DNA of 64,000 nt, from NCBI GenBank assembly GCA_030512335.1, contig JAULSU010000006.1:3162001-3226000 (forward strand), read 5' to 3'. Below the pieces are notes generated by a model. It saw nothing but the letters and a program-made list of their open reading frames with translations, was not told the origin of the DNA and did no database searches. Of the stretch, positions 31,511 through 42,261 are shown piece after piece. Each line of letters opens with the position of its first letter. Position 1 is the first letter of the stretch. The position numbers and the translations under genes are program-made. This stretch comes from Immersiella caudata. Lineage: Eukaryota; Ascomycota; Sordariomycetes; Sordariales; Lasiosphaeriaceae.

Positions 31511-34500
31511 ATGGGTTCTAGCTCTCAACAAAAAGCGCGGGGCATCCGCATCGCCATCGACCGAGGTGGCACCTTCACAGACTGCGTCGGCAATTTCAAC
31601 GGCGAAGATGTCGTTATCAAGCTGCTATCGGAAGATCCCGCAAACTACAACGATGCGCCCCTTGAGGCTATCCGCCGGGTCATGTCGCACTTCCTTAAGC
31701 GCGACATCCCTCGCGGCGAGCCCCTCGACACAGCCCAGATCGAGTCGATCCGCATGGGCACCACCGTTGCCACAAACGCCCTGCTGGAGCGCAAGGGCGA
31801 GAAGATCGCCATGGTTGTCACTAAGGGCTTCAAGGACTGCCTTGTCATCGGCAACCAGTCCCGCCCCAAGATTTTCGACCTGGCTATCCGCAAACCTGAT
31901 GTGCTCTACTCTTCCGTCATCGAAATTGACGAGCGAGTGACACTCGAGGATTACGCAGAAGACCCAACGCGCCATCTTAACCGGATAGACGTCAAGGTCG
32001 GCACTGCTGAGGCCAAGACGAGTGACCTCGTGATGGGTCTCTCAGGCGAAACCGTACGGATTTTGCAGCGGCCAGAGAAGGAGGTCATCCGGGAGCAGCT
32101 CCAGCAAATATTCGGCAGCGGCATCAGGAGCATTGCCGTTTGCTTGATGCACGCCTATACATTTCCCGATCACGAAGCGCTTGTTGGCGAGGTTGCTCGA
32201 GAGATAGGATTCCAGCACATTTCCCTCAGCCATGAGCTTATGCCCATGATCAAGCTTGTTTCGCGTGCTACTTCTGTGTGCGCGGATGCCTACCTCACGC
32301 CAGCTATCAAGAAGTATGTTTCTGGCTTCCAACAGGGCTTCAAGGGCGGGCTTGGCAGTCAGCGTGTGACTCAAGAGAACGGCAAGAAGGGCGCCCGCTG
32401 CGAGTTCATGCAGAGCGATGGAGGTCTGGTCGATGTGGAAAAGTTCACAGGATTGAAGGCCATTCTGTCAGGGCCAGCGGGCGGTGTCGTCGGTTATGCG
32501 ATTACATCGTATGACGAGAAGACGAGGATTCCGGTCATCGGCTTTGACATGGGCGGAACCAGCACCGATGTGTCTCGTTACGGCGAGGGGAGATACGACC
32601 ATACGTTCGAGACTACAACGGCTGGTGTCACCATTCAGTCCCCACAACTTGACATAAACACAGTAGCGGCCGGTGGCGGGTCAATGCTGTTCTTCCGCAA
32701 TGGGCTGTTTGTGGTTGGGCCTGAATCCGCTGGGGCACACCCAGGACCAGCATGTTACCGGAAAGGAGGCCCCGCTACCGTCACAGACGCCAATTTGTTT
32801 CTAGGAAGACTGTTACCGGAGTTCTTCCCAAAAATCTTCGGCAAGAATGAAGATGAGGGGCTGGATCCCGAGGCCAGCCGAAAAGTGCTCCAGGAGCTGA
32901 CAGACCAGATCAACAGGGAGACGGGGAAGAACATGGACATCGATGAAGTCGCACACGGGTTCCTTACAGTTGCCAACGAGGCCATGACTCGACCCATCCG
33001 GAGCATCACAGAAGCCAAGGGCCACGACTCTTCGAAGCACAGGCTGGCAACTTTTGGTGGTGCCGGTGGCCAGCACGCCGTCGCCATTGCCGAGTCGTTG
33101 GGTATCAAGCAGATTCTAATCCACCGTTACTCCTCGGTTCTTTCAGCATACGGCATGGCATTAGCCGATGTTGTGGACGAGAGACAGGAGCCGGACTCCA
33201 CGGTCTGGAAGGATGAAGGAGAAGTCGTGGAGGGCCTCAAGCGAAAGATGGAGGCACTCAAAGAAAAGTCTCGCCAGGCGCTGCGGGACCAGGGCTTTGA
33301 GGATGACGAGATCGTCTTTGAGGAATACCTCAACATGAGGTATCGCGGTACTGAGTCTGCACTCATGATCATCAAGCCCAGCAAGGAGGAAGCAGAAAAG
33401 CTCTACAACGGCAACGACTGGGCGTTTGGCATCGGTTTTGTCAAACGCCATCGCTACGAGTTCGGCTTCACCCTGGATGACCGGGATATCATTGTTGACG
33501 ACGTTCGAGTGCGAGGAATTGGCCGAAGCTTCCAGCACGAGGAGAAATCGGTTGATGAGCAGCTGAAGGCCGTGGAGCGACGGGAAGCCCCGGCACAGAA
33601 GCGTCACTCAGAAGCAAAGGTCTACTTTGAAGGTGGTCGTTTGGACACACCAATCTACAAGCTGAGCGACCTCGATCTAGGAAGTGTGGTGAATGGCCCA
33701 GCTATGCTGGCAGATGGAACGCAGACAATTGTTGTCACACCAAAATCTATAGCTCTGGTTCTCGAGACTCACGTCATCATTGACAGTAAGGGCGATGGGG
33801 AGAAGGATAAGTATGTTGGTCATCATATCTGCGGTTATGTGGGCAACCAGCTAACAGAAATAGGTCTTCCAACACCTCGGAGGATCGCGAGGTCGATCCT
33901 ATCATGCTCAGCATCTTCGGTCACAGGTTCATGGCCATCGCTGAGCAGATGGGCAGGGCTCTTCAAAAGACAAGCGTCAGCACCAATGTTAAGGAGCGGC
34001 TTGATTTCTCTTGTGCCATATTCGATTCTACGGGCGGGCTGGTTGCCAATGCGCCTCATCTACCAGTGCATTTAGGTATGTGTGGCTCCCGAGGCATGGC
34101 TAGACCAAGTTAACAATACCCAGGTTCCATGTCGACTTGTGTCCGGCGGCAGGCTGAAATCTGGAAGGGCAAGCTCAAAAGGGGTGACGTAATTATATCA
34201 AACCACCCCTCATATGGCGGGACCCATCTTCCAGACGTCACGCTCCTGATGCCAGCATTCGACGAAGCCGGCGAGAAGATCTTGTTCTACGCCGCGTCGA
34301 GAGCTCACCATGCGGATATCGGCGGCATCACTGCTGGCAGCATGCCACCCCACTCCAGGGAGCTCTGGCAAGAAGGAGCAGCGATCAAAAGCGAGAAGCT
34401 TGTCAGTGAGGGCAAATTCAACGAGCAGAGAGTCATCGAGTTGTTTTACAAGGAGCCCGCCCAATATCCTGGCTGCAGCGGAACTCGCACCTTGGCAGAC

Positions 34501-35703
34501 AACATCAACGATCTCCGTGCCCAGGTCTCCGCCAACCAAAAGGGCATCTCTCTCATTGAGAGCCTCGTTGAAGAGTATGGCGAAGATACGGTGCAGTTCT
34601 ACATGGTTGCAATCCAGAAAAACGCCGAGCTGCAGGTCAGAAATCTCCTCAAGACTGTCTCCAAACGATTTGAGGGCAAGGACCTCTCTGCAGTCGACTT
34701 CATGGATGACGGCAGCCCTATTCGCCTCAAAATCACCATTGACGCTGAGAAAGGCGAGGCCGTCTTCGATTTTGAGGGGACCGGTCCCGAAGTATACGGC
34801 AACATTAACGCCCCAGAGGCCATCTCGTACAGCGCCATCATCTACACTCTCCGCTGCATGATCTCCGAAGATATCCCCTTGAATCAAGGGTGTCTCAAAC
34901 CCATTACAGTCAAAATCCCTCCCAAGAGCCTTCTCTCCCCGTCCGACAACGCCGCCGTGGTAGGCGGCAATGTCCTCACGAGCCAGCGCATTACAGACGT
35001 CATCTTCAAGGCTTTTCAGGCATGCGCCGCCAGCCAAGGCGACTGCAATAACCTTACCTTTGGCTTTGGCGGCAACGTCACCGGGCAGACCGAGGTCAAG
35101 GGCTTCGGCTACTACGAAACTATCGCGGGAGGTAGCGGTGCGGGTCCCACATGGGAAGGCACGGATGGCGTCCACGTGCACATGACCAACACACGCATCA
35201 CAGACTCGGAGATCTTTGAGCGGAGATACCCGGTCCTGCTGCGTGAGTTCTCTATCCGAAAGGGGTCCGGCGGAAAGGGTCAGCACCGGGGCGGTGATGG
35301 TGTAATTCGAGACATCGAATTGCGCATCCCTCTCCAGGTCTCTATCCTCAGCGAGAGACGAGTCTACAGACCCTACGGCATGTCTGGAGGTGAGGATGCA
35401 GAGTGCGGGCTGAATTTGTGGGTGAGGAAGGTGAGAAAGGCGAGCTGGGAGAGCAGCTTGAGGAAGCTTCAAGGAGGTGACACCACAGAGGGAGAGGAGG
35501 AGTACGAGGAGAGATTCATCAACCTTGGAGCGAAGAATAGCGCGCCAATGGAGAAGGGTGATAGGGTTATTATTTGCACGCCAGGAGGTGGTGGTTGGGG
35601 GAAGGCCGGGGAGGAGAAGGTTGCGAGGATAGAGAAGGATCCCACGGAGGGGTGGAAGAAGGGGTCGCATGCCACGAGGGAGGATATGGCGTTACAGGTG
35701 TAA
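31511..35703 (+). CDS. OXP1: ATP-dependent 5-oxoprolinase
   Basis: Three exons, 31511-33810, 33864-34075 and 34124-35703, with introns of 53 and 48 nt (both GTATGT donors), give 1363 aa, near the usual ~1290 of eukaryotic oxoprolinases. The N-terminal hydantoinase-A half begins IRIAIDRGGTFTDCVGNF, the phosphate-binding loop of this ASKHA-like fold, and has GFDMGGTSTDVSRYG and ATFGGAGGQHAVAIA. The hydantoinase-B half starts at about residue 776 (DPIMLSIFGHRFMAIAEQMG) and contains SNHPSYGGTHLPDVTLL and the Gly-rich tail (CTPGGGGWG). The enzyme opens 5-oxo-L-proline to glutamate using ATP, completing the gamma-glutamyl (glutathione) cycle in the cytosol. Both halves look intact. Confidence 0.96.
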
Positions 35704-35883
35704 TTTTCTGTGGACAAAAGCATGTAGGATGAATCAATGATATTTTATTTCCCTACGCAGGTGGTATGAGACCTGTCAGGATGATTATTTAGGGTTACTG
35801 AAGGGATCTTCAAGTTCACAACAAACAGGAGAGGCTCATATCATTGCGAGGAATAGGGCTAATCTCGAGTAGGTTCATGAAAA

Positions 35884-36023
35884 TACCAAGTCACAAGCTA
35901 AAGGCAAGTCACCAAAAAATGACCTCTCATTTCGCTCAGAGCTGACCAGCGGCCGTCTGCTTTGGCAAGGGAGGTAGTTTGATTTCCCATCACAAGATAA
36001 TCACCAACCATACCTCTAGAACA
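35884..36023 (+). repeat. Diverged direct repeat, copy 1
   Basis: Shares the order of blocks TTCGCTCAGAG, CTGACCA, GAGGTAGTTTGAT, CCATCACAAGATAA and CACCA with copy 2 at 36432-36568, about 545 bp downstream. Overall identity by eye is about 70-75%. Confidence 0.75.
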
Positions 36024-36332
36024 CCAGTCCATCGTACCGAGATATATAATCCATTTAACAACATGGTAATGCTAATGAACCACTTGCTCTCAAGGACCAT
36101 ACAGCCCGAGTTATTTCTTCCTTCAGGGCAACTCATACCCCCAACCGCACAAAAACAAGGTTTGTGCAGTCAGGGATAAAAATTACCCTGAAAGAAGAAA
36201 CGTCTCAGGCTGCATGGGTCCTTGAGATCAAGTGGCTCAAAAACAGTACTAGGTTGTTAAATGGAACATGGCTCGGGAGGATGGGGGACTCTGGTATTTT
36301 AGGGGTGTGGGGAAAACGTCTTGCAATGGGGG

Positions 36333-36348
36333 GTGTGTGTGTGTGTGT
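36333..36348 (+). repeat. (GT)8 microsatellite
   Basis: Eight GT units lie between the two copies of the diverged direct repeat. Confidence 0.9.
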
Positions 36349-36431
36349 GACGGAGTGAAAGGGAGATGCGACAGGGGAAGGGGAAAGGGGAAAGAGTTTG
36401 TTTGTGAAGAGGGAGGACGAAAAGGAGGGGC

Positions 36432-36568
36432 AGACCAAGTCGAAGAAGGAAAAGGTAAAAAAAATGTCCTCCCACTTCGCTCAGAGTCTGACCAAGCAGC
36501 CAGTCTCCTTCGTGAGAGAGGTGGTTTGATCTTCCATCACAAGATAAGCACCATGCCCCTAGGACGTC
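36432..36568 (+). repeat. Diverged direct repeat, copy 2
   Basis: Counterpart of copy 1, with TTCGCTCAGAG, TCTGACCA, GAGGTGGTTTGAT and CCATCACAAGATAA in the same order and spacing. Its 5' flank also aligns loosely (ACCAAGTC...AAAAAATG). Confidence 0.75.
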
Positions 36569-37783
36569 GGAACATCCCACACCCTCCTTCTACCTTCAAT
36601 ACAACAACCTGGCTCCGTCATCGACCCGCTATCTCCAAAGCTGTGACCGGGCCTACCTCCGAAGCCTTGCAGCCCCGAAAAGCCCGACCATGGCTTTGGA
36701 GAGTGCGGATCAATAACGGTGCCAAACCGCTGTAGCGGTGGTTGAAGGAGAATGTGAAACGTTCGAATGGACTAAGGGGGTGAGCAGGTCTTGAAGTGGT
36801 TTGTGTGGTGTTTGTGTTTTTGGAAGAGGAAAGGGGAGGATGGAAAGCGGAGAATGGAAAAGGAGGAGCTGGAAAGGAGAAAAGATGAGAGGATGCTTTA
36901 CCTAGAGAGGAAGGGCGGTCATAGTCGAACACACCAACCTCCACAACCATCCAACACCTTTCGACATGGCAAACAGCATCACTGCGCCCGCTACCCAAGA
37001 CATGGTGTTCGCAATTGGGATCCCCCCAGACCAGCATATTCCGCCCAACACAACACAGAGGAAGTCCCCCGTGAGCCTTGGGAAGTATAGACAGGCCCGG
37101 CGGAAGACCAATTGCGGGCAGCATATCTCAGGTAGCGGGCGCAAAGATGCTGCCAGGGTGTCGAGTGAGGTGTCAGGTAGTCGTAGAGGCTGGAGTGAAA
37201 AGAGAGAGAAGAAGGTTGGATGTGAAGGCGAGAAGGAGATGGGACAAGATGGGAGCGAGAGCGCTGTAATATACCCTCTTGTCACAAGCTTTGCGTTCAA
37301 CCCCAGGGCTCGTCTATGGCCATTAGGGCAGGGCTACCGAGATGTTTTGGAGGTCAGTCATGATGCCGTTCGAGAGTGAGTCAAACGCCACACGGGACGA
37401 AGCAACCTCGCAGCTATCACAAGTCCGATTTACATGCCAAAGCCTATGTTGAGGCTGTCTCCAGACTTTCAAACTACTGGAACGGAGGCTGCAGCTCCCC
37501 AACATCTTGGGTGCCTCTCCACCATCTTGAGCATCCGGCAGAACTGAGCTGGCCCCGAGAACCTTCTTCATCCTTCGAAGCCTTCAGTTCTCTGGGGCGG
37601 GTGGTATTGTGATCTTCGGTCTCATCAAGATAAGCTTTCAACGGGAGTCAACGGTGATCCGGGAGTGGCCACAACCCTAACAGCTTATCATGAACCCAGC
37701 CTCCATGCAAAATGTTTATTTTGTCTTCCATCTTCAGACCAAATGCCTCGACAACTTTTGTCTATACCAAGCACATGATAAAC

Positions 37784-39118
37784 TCAAAGCGGCAAGCTCT
37801 CGTGCTTGAACCGCTTCCTCCCCTCGCCCTCGCCATACACAGCGGTTACGTGCCCGCTACCCCTGATCTTGTACTTGTAAATCATGAGCCCCTCTAGACC
37901 TACCGGGCCACGAGAGTGAATCTTGTTGGTGCTGATGCCGACTTCTGTCCCGAACCCGTAGCGCATTCCGTCCGCAAATCTCGTCGAAGCGTTCCAGTAC
38001 ACTCCAGCCGAGTCTACGGCAGCCATGAACCGCTCAGCGTGTTCCTTATTTTCTGTGACGATGGCATCTGTGTGGTGCGAGCCATGGGCATTGATGTGGA
38101 GGATTGCCTCATCCAAATCAGCAACCGTCTTGACAGCGAGAGTGAGCGAGAGGAACTCGGTGTCGTAGTCGCTATCTTGTGCGTCTACAACCTTAACCTT
38201 GGGCAACCCTTGCAGAGCAGCCTTACTCCGGGCGTCGCAGCGCAACTCAACACCCTTGCTCGCCAGCGCGCTGGCTACAGAAGGGAGGATTGAGAGAGCC
38301 GATTCTTGTACGACGAGGGTCTCGAGCGCGTTACAAGCTGCCGGGTAGCTTGTCTTCGCGTCCACAATGACATCGGCGGCTTTTTGCGGGTCGGCTGAAG
38401 GTTCAAGGAAGATTGAGCAGAGGCCATCTGCATGACCGAGAACCGGAATCTTGGTGTTATCCTTGATGAAGCGCACGAGCTCGTTGGAGCCCCGGGGGAT
38501 GACGAGGTCGATATATCGGTCGAGGGCAAGAAGCTGTGGGATCACATCGCGGGTGGTCACCAGTTGGATGGCGCCATTGGGTACCTGAGAACTCTCGAGC
38601 GCACGGGAGATAGCAGTCGAGATTGCGACAAACGACTCTGTCGACTCCTTGCCGCCTTTCAGGATAGCAGCATTGCCCGACTTGACAGCGAGCGAGGCGA
38701 TGTTGGCAATGACCTCGGGGCGGGCCTCGAAGATGATCAGCAGAACACCGATCGGGCATGTGACGCGTTCGAGGTCGAGACCATCATCGAGGCGGGTGCG
38801 CAGTGTGACTCGTCCGACGGGATCGGGGAGGTCACGGACGTCGAGGATGCCCTTGAGCATGTCCTCCCACTTGCCCTTCTTTCCCAGATCGAGGCGGGAG
38901 ACGAGGCTTTGGCTCAGCTTGCCATCAGCCGCCGCCTGGCGAGCTAGCTCGAGGTCGCGTGCATTCGCGGCGAGGATCTCGTCCTTGGCCGCGGCCAGCC
39001 CATCGTGGATGACTGTCAGGGCGTCGTTCCGCGCGGCGGCCGAGAGGGTCTGCAGGACGTGCGAGGCCGATTTGGCCGCCTGCGCGGCGTCCGCCGGGGA
39101 TGCGTTGGTTAGAGACAT
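37784..39118 (-). CDS. PRO2: Gamma-glutamyl phosphate reductase
   Basis: A single exon encodes 444 aa, the normal family length. This aldehyde-dehydrogenase-superfamily enzyme reduces L-glutamyl 5-phosphate with NADPH to glutamate-5-semialdehyde, the second step of proline synthesis. Visible hallmarks: PIGVLLIIFEARPEVIANIA (substrate/NADP region), LKGGKESTES, DLVIPRGSNELVRFI and the catalytic cysteine in SYPAACNALETLVV (about residue 262). HINAHGSHHTDAIVT and the C-terminal GTEVGISTNKIHSRGPVGLE are also present. It is divergent from the MFS gene at 40020 across about 900 bp. All key residues are present. Confidence 0.97.
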   Translation of the reverse strand: MSLTNASPADAAQAAKSASHVLQTLSAAARNDALTVIHDGLAAAKDEILAANARDLELARQAAADGKLSQSLVSRLDLGKKGKWEDMLKGILDVRDLPDPVGRVTLRTRLDDGLDLERVTCPIGVLLIIFEARPEVIANIASLAVKSGNAAILKGGKESTESFVAISTAISRALESSQVPNGAIQLVTTRDVIPQLLALDRYIDLVIPRGSNELVRFIKDNTKIPVLGHADGLCSIFLEPSADPQKAADVIVDAKTSYPAACNALETLVVQESALSILPSVASALASKGVELRCDARSKAALQGLPKVKVVDAQDSDYDTEFLSLTLAVKTVADLDEAILHINAHGSHHTDAIVTENKEHAERFMAAVDSAGVYWNASTRFADGMRYGFGTEVGISTNKIHSRGPVGLEGLMIYKYKIRGSGHVTAVYGEGEGRKRFKHESLPL

Positions 39119-40019
39119 TTCCGTCGTGTGTTCCTCAGGAGCTCCTCGTCGATCTGTCGATGGCGGGGTACCCTGATGTCAACTTTCTCTTCCCTGCATG
39201 CGATGACCAGCGGTGGGGGTGGGGGCCTTTGTGGGGTGCAGGGGACGCAGCCAGTGCTGTCGCGTCTCTTCTTGGCGGGAAATATTTCTCCCATCGCTGA
39301 CCACATCCGATCCGGCTCGGCTCCGCCACGGTGCCGGCCACGCGATAAGGCAAGAAGAATCATGTTGCACGTCATCCAGGGTGTGGTGACAGGCGCGTCG
39401 GTTTACGAGGCCGTTTCTGCTCGGCCGCCAAGCCCAACGGCTGAGCTCGCGCTACAGGCCCGACTTTGCCCCGGCGCCGGGCGTGAAAACTGCTCCCGCG
39501 CATAAGTATGTGCAGCAGACCTCCCAGAATCCCAATCCCGTTCCAGGTTGTGATGCCGGCGAGATGTGGGGGGCGGGGACAGTCCGGGGCATCGGCCATT
39601 GGAAGGTGTGTTCACCCATCAGGTGCGGCTCCTTCCACACGGTCCATAGCCGGCCCACCTCGAACCTACCTTCCTGGAGAGTCCACGTGAGTACATGGCA
39701 CTAATCAAGGAGGGCTTACCATCCCGAGGCACGTCAAGGCAAAGCGTTTCCGTCCCCATACTCTCCAACTATGTGATTATTCCCGGCTCGATGGAGCCGA
39801 TCGGCCTCCATTCATCTCATCGTCCATCTTGGTACCTAGGCGTCCTGTTACCGATTGTTAAAACTTGTACATTACCATCCTGTTTTCCTATTCAACCTAT
39901 ACACTACATGCTTTTGCCGCGGACTTCTGCATGCTTCTGTTGTGTTGTGTCGGACGTGTGGACGTCATTGAGGGTTAAAATTGTGACACCGTCGCCCAGC
40001 GTTTGGACGGCAGCGAGCC
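39119..40019. other. Divergent intergenic region, PRO2 / MFS
   Basis: About 900 bp between two start codons, so both promoters lie here. Short open frames only. No defined element identified. Confidence 0.5.
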
Positions 40020-41875
40020 ATGGTCGCAGAAGTTGAGAAAGAAACCGCCATGACGGGCCGATCCGAACCAGTCTGGGAAAAAGGAGGGAAAGAGTCGCGG
40101 CGTCAAGGTCGTGGGGGTTCCAGTACCGACGACGGGGTTGTCGTCATTGATAGCGCCAGCGACGAGAAGGCACGGCACTCGGACAGCGAGGTAGAAGAGG
40201 ATGTCGTCGAGATGAGGCAGGAAAATGGAGCGCAGGCCTCGAAAGGCGGCATCGGGCGAACGTCGCTGAATCGCCGGACGTCAAGCTTCGCCAAGACCGC
40301 CTCTGTCGTTCCCAGGGCCGAACGGAGAGGCTTATTCGGACGCTTCACTATAATCCCAGAGATTGAACGCCCTTACGAGTACACCAGGAAGACGAAGTGG
40401 ATCATCACGGCTACCGTCGCCCTGGCCGCCGCCGCCTCCCCTATGGGCTCGGGTATCTTTTATCGTAAGCTCATCCATCTCATGTCCGCTCTTTTAGCTC
40501 ACATCATGCAGCCGTTCTTCCGGATCTGGCCCGTGACTTCCAAGTAACAGAGACCCTGGTAAACTTGACGGTCGCCTTGTACATGTTGTCCATGTCGATT
40601 TTCCCCCTGTGGTGGTAAGCATTCCGGCCTCTCTTACACTGACTTGGCTGACCTAACAGGTCCTCTTTCTCCGAAGCGTTGGGCCGGCGAACCATCTACC
40701 TCGTCTCTTTCGCCCTCTTCGTCATATTTTCCGTCCTTAGTGCGTTGAGCGTCAATGTTTCCATGCTCATCGTCATGCGCCTGCTCGCCGGTGGTGCGTC
40801 GGCATCCGTTCAGGCGGTTGGCGCTGGCACCATCGCCGACATCTGGGAGCCGGCCGAGCGCGGTCGAGCTATGGGCATCTTCTACCTCGGTCCCCTTACC
40901 GGGCCTCTCTTCGCCCCTATCATTGGCGGTGCGCTGGCCCAAAGGTTCGGCTGGCGCTCTACCATGTGGTTCCTCACTATTTATGGCGCTGTCATGCTCT
41001 TGGGTCTCTTGTTCGGCCTTCCGGAGACGCTTGCTAAGCGCAAGCCCCCTCCGCAGCGTCCAGTCACTCCATCGTCAAGAGAAAACCCTGACGCTCTTCG
41101 CCGAATTTCCACCGCACGTTCCGTCAAAGACACTACCAAATACGCCGGCTTCCTCTTCAAGCGCTTCATCACCGACCCTCTCCAAGTCATTCTTTATCTC
41201 CGGTATCCGCCTGTCCTCATCTCCGTCTACTCGGTGTCCATCGCTTTCGGCGCTCTTTTTGTTCTCAACATCTCAATCCAATCCACCTTCTCCGCCGCCC
41301 CGTACTCCTTCCCAACCGCTATCCTCGGCCTTCTGTATCTCGCACCCTCGCTCGGCTACGTCGTCGCCTCCACTATGGGTGGCCGCTGGATCGACTACAT
41401 CATGGCCCGGGAAGCCCAAAAGGCCGGCCGCAGAGACGCCGACGGCAACCTGGTCTATCTTCCCGAGGACCGCATGCGCGAAAACATGTGGCTCGCCGCG
41501 AGCCTGTACCCCGGTGCCATGATCTGGTACGGATGGACGGCACAAAATGGCCTCCATTGGATAGTCCCCTGCATTGCCAACTTCTTCTTTGGCTGCGGAA
41601 GCATGCTGGTGTTTGGGGCAGTAACAACCATGCTGACCGAGTTTATGCCGAGGAAGAGCAGCAGCGGAGTGGCGGTGAATAACTTTGTGAGGAATATCTT
41701 CTCGTGTGTGGGTAGCGTAGTCGCCCAGCCTCTATTGAATGTCATGGGGAATGGGTGGCTTTGTACTATGATCGGGCTGTTTGCGTGGGTTACGGGAAAT
41801 TTGGCAATCTGGGCCTTGAAGAGGAAAGGGCCGGCTTGGAGGATAGAGATGGATAAGCGCATGAAAGATGCTTAG
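40020..41875 (+). CDS. MFS transporter, DHA1 (Qdr/Tpo-like)
   Basis: Three exons, 40020-40464, 40512-40614 and 40660-41875, with introns of 47 and 45 nt, encode 587 aa. The first ~125 residues are hydrophilic and cytosolic. Twelve membrane segments follow, starting with WIITATVALAAAASPMGSGI. YPVLPDLARDFQVTETL and SEALGRRTIYLVSF are the DHA1 loop signatures, and ASVQAVGAGTIADIW with GRAMGIFYLGPLTGPLFAP form the motif-C-like antiporter region. A central loop with PVTPSSREN separates the halves. Yeast relatives (Qdr, Dtr1, Tpo) are proton antiporters for drugs, polyamines or dityrosine. The substrate is not determinable. Confidence 0.9.
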
Positions 41876-42261
41876 AGCCTCGGGAGGATGTCAGTATCGA
41901 CGATAGCATGTGTTGGAGATTTATTTCGTGGGTAGCATACGTATTCTAGCATTGGCATTGGAAGGCGTATTTGGGTATGGGCTGTATGTATCTACTGCAG
42001 AATACGATCATGGGTAATTTTGGTATAAGGTACCAAGATTTGACTTGGTAGAGGGGAGTCGGCAACTGGCACGACAGCGAAATAAAACGTAAACGGCGTG
42101 TCCAAAAAGTTCTGCGACAAAAATTGATAAAACAAGACTACGCTAAATTTTGGCTTCAAGTCATTCGCTGTCGTTCGCAGTCCTGTCGTTCCTTACCTGT
42201 ACCTCGACCAACCAGCATCTGGGCATCTGCTTGTTTACAACCCCTGAATCCTACAACACCT
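41876..42261. other. Convergent intergenic, no gene seen
   Basis: The 3' flanks of the plus-strand MFS gene and the minus-strand synthetase gene. Relatively AT-rich, with nothing else recognised. Confidence 0.5.

Larger units (their letters stand above)
35704..37783. other. Intergenic, 2.1 kb with diverged direct repeats
   Basis: No supportable gene. The minus strand at 36902-37300 has an open frame with a hydrophobic stretch, but no start context or homology I recognise. It contains a ~110-140 bp direct repeat pair and a GT microsatellite (listed separately). Confidence 0.5.

Noticed and set aside
34210..35670. 486-codon open frame antisense to 5-oxoprolinase exon 3
   Set aside because: It mirrors a strongly conserved coding region with GC-rich third positions; no motifs or splice structure of its own.
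36902..37300. 132-codon minus-strand frame with hydrophobic stretch
   Set aside because: Could be a small membrane protein, but no homology recognised and overlapping frames are equally open.
38432..38947. 171-codon frame antisense to gamma-glutamyl phosphate reductase
   Set aside because: Shadow of a conserved enzyme gene; no independent start context or domain.
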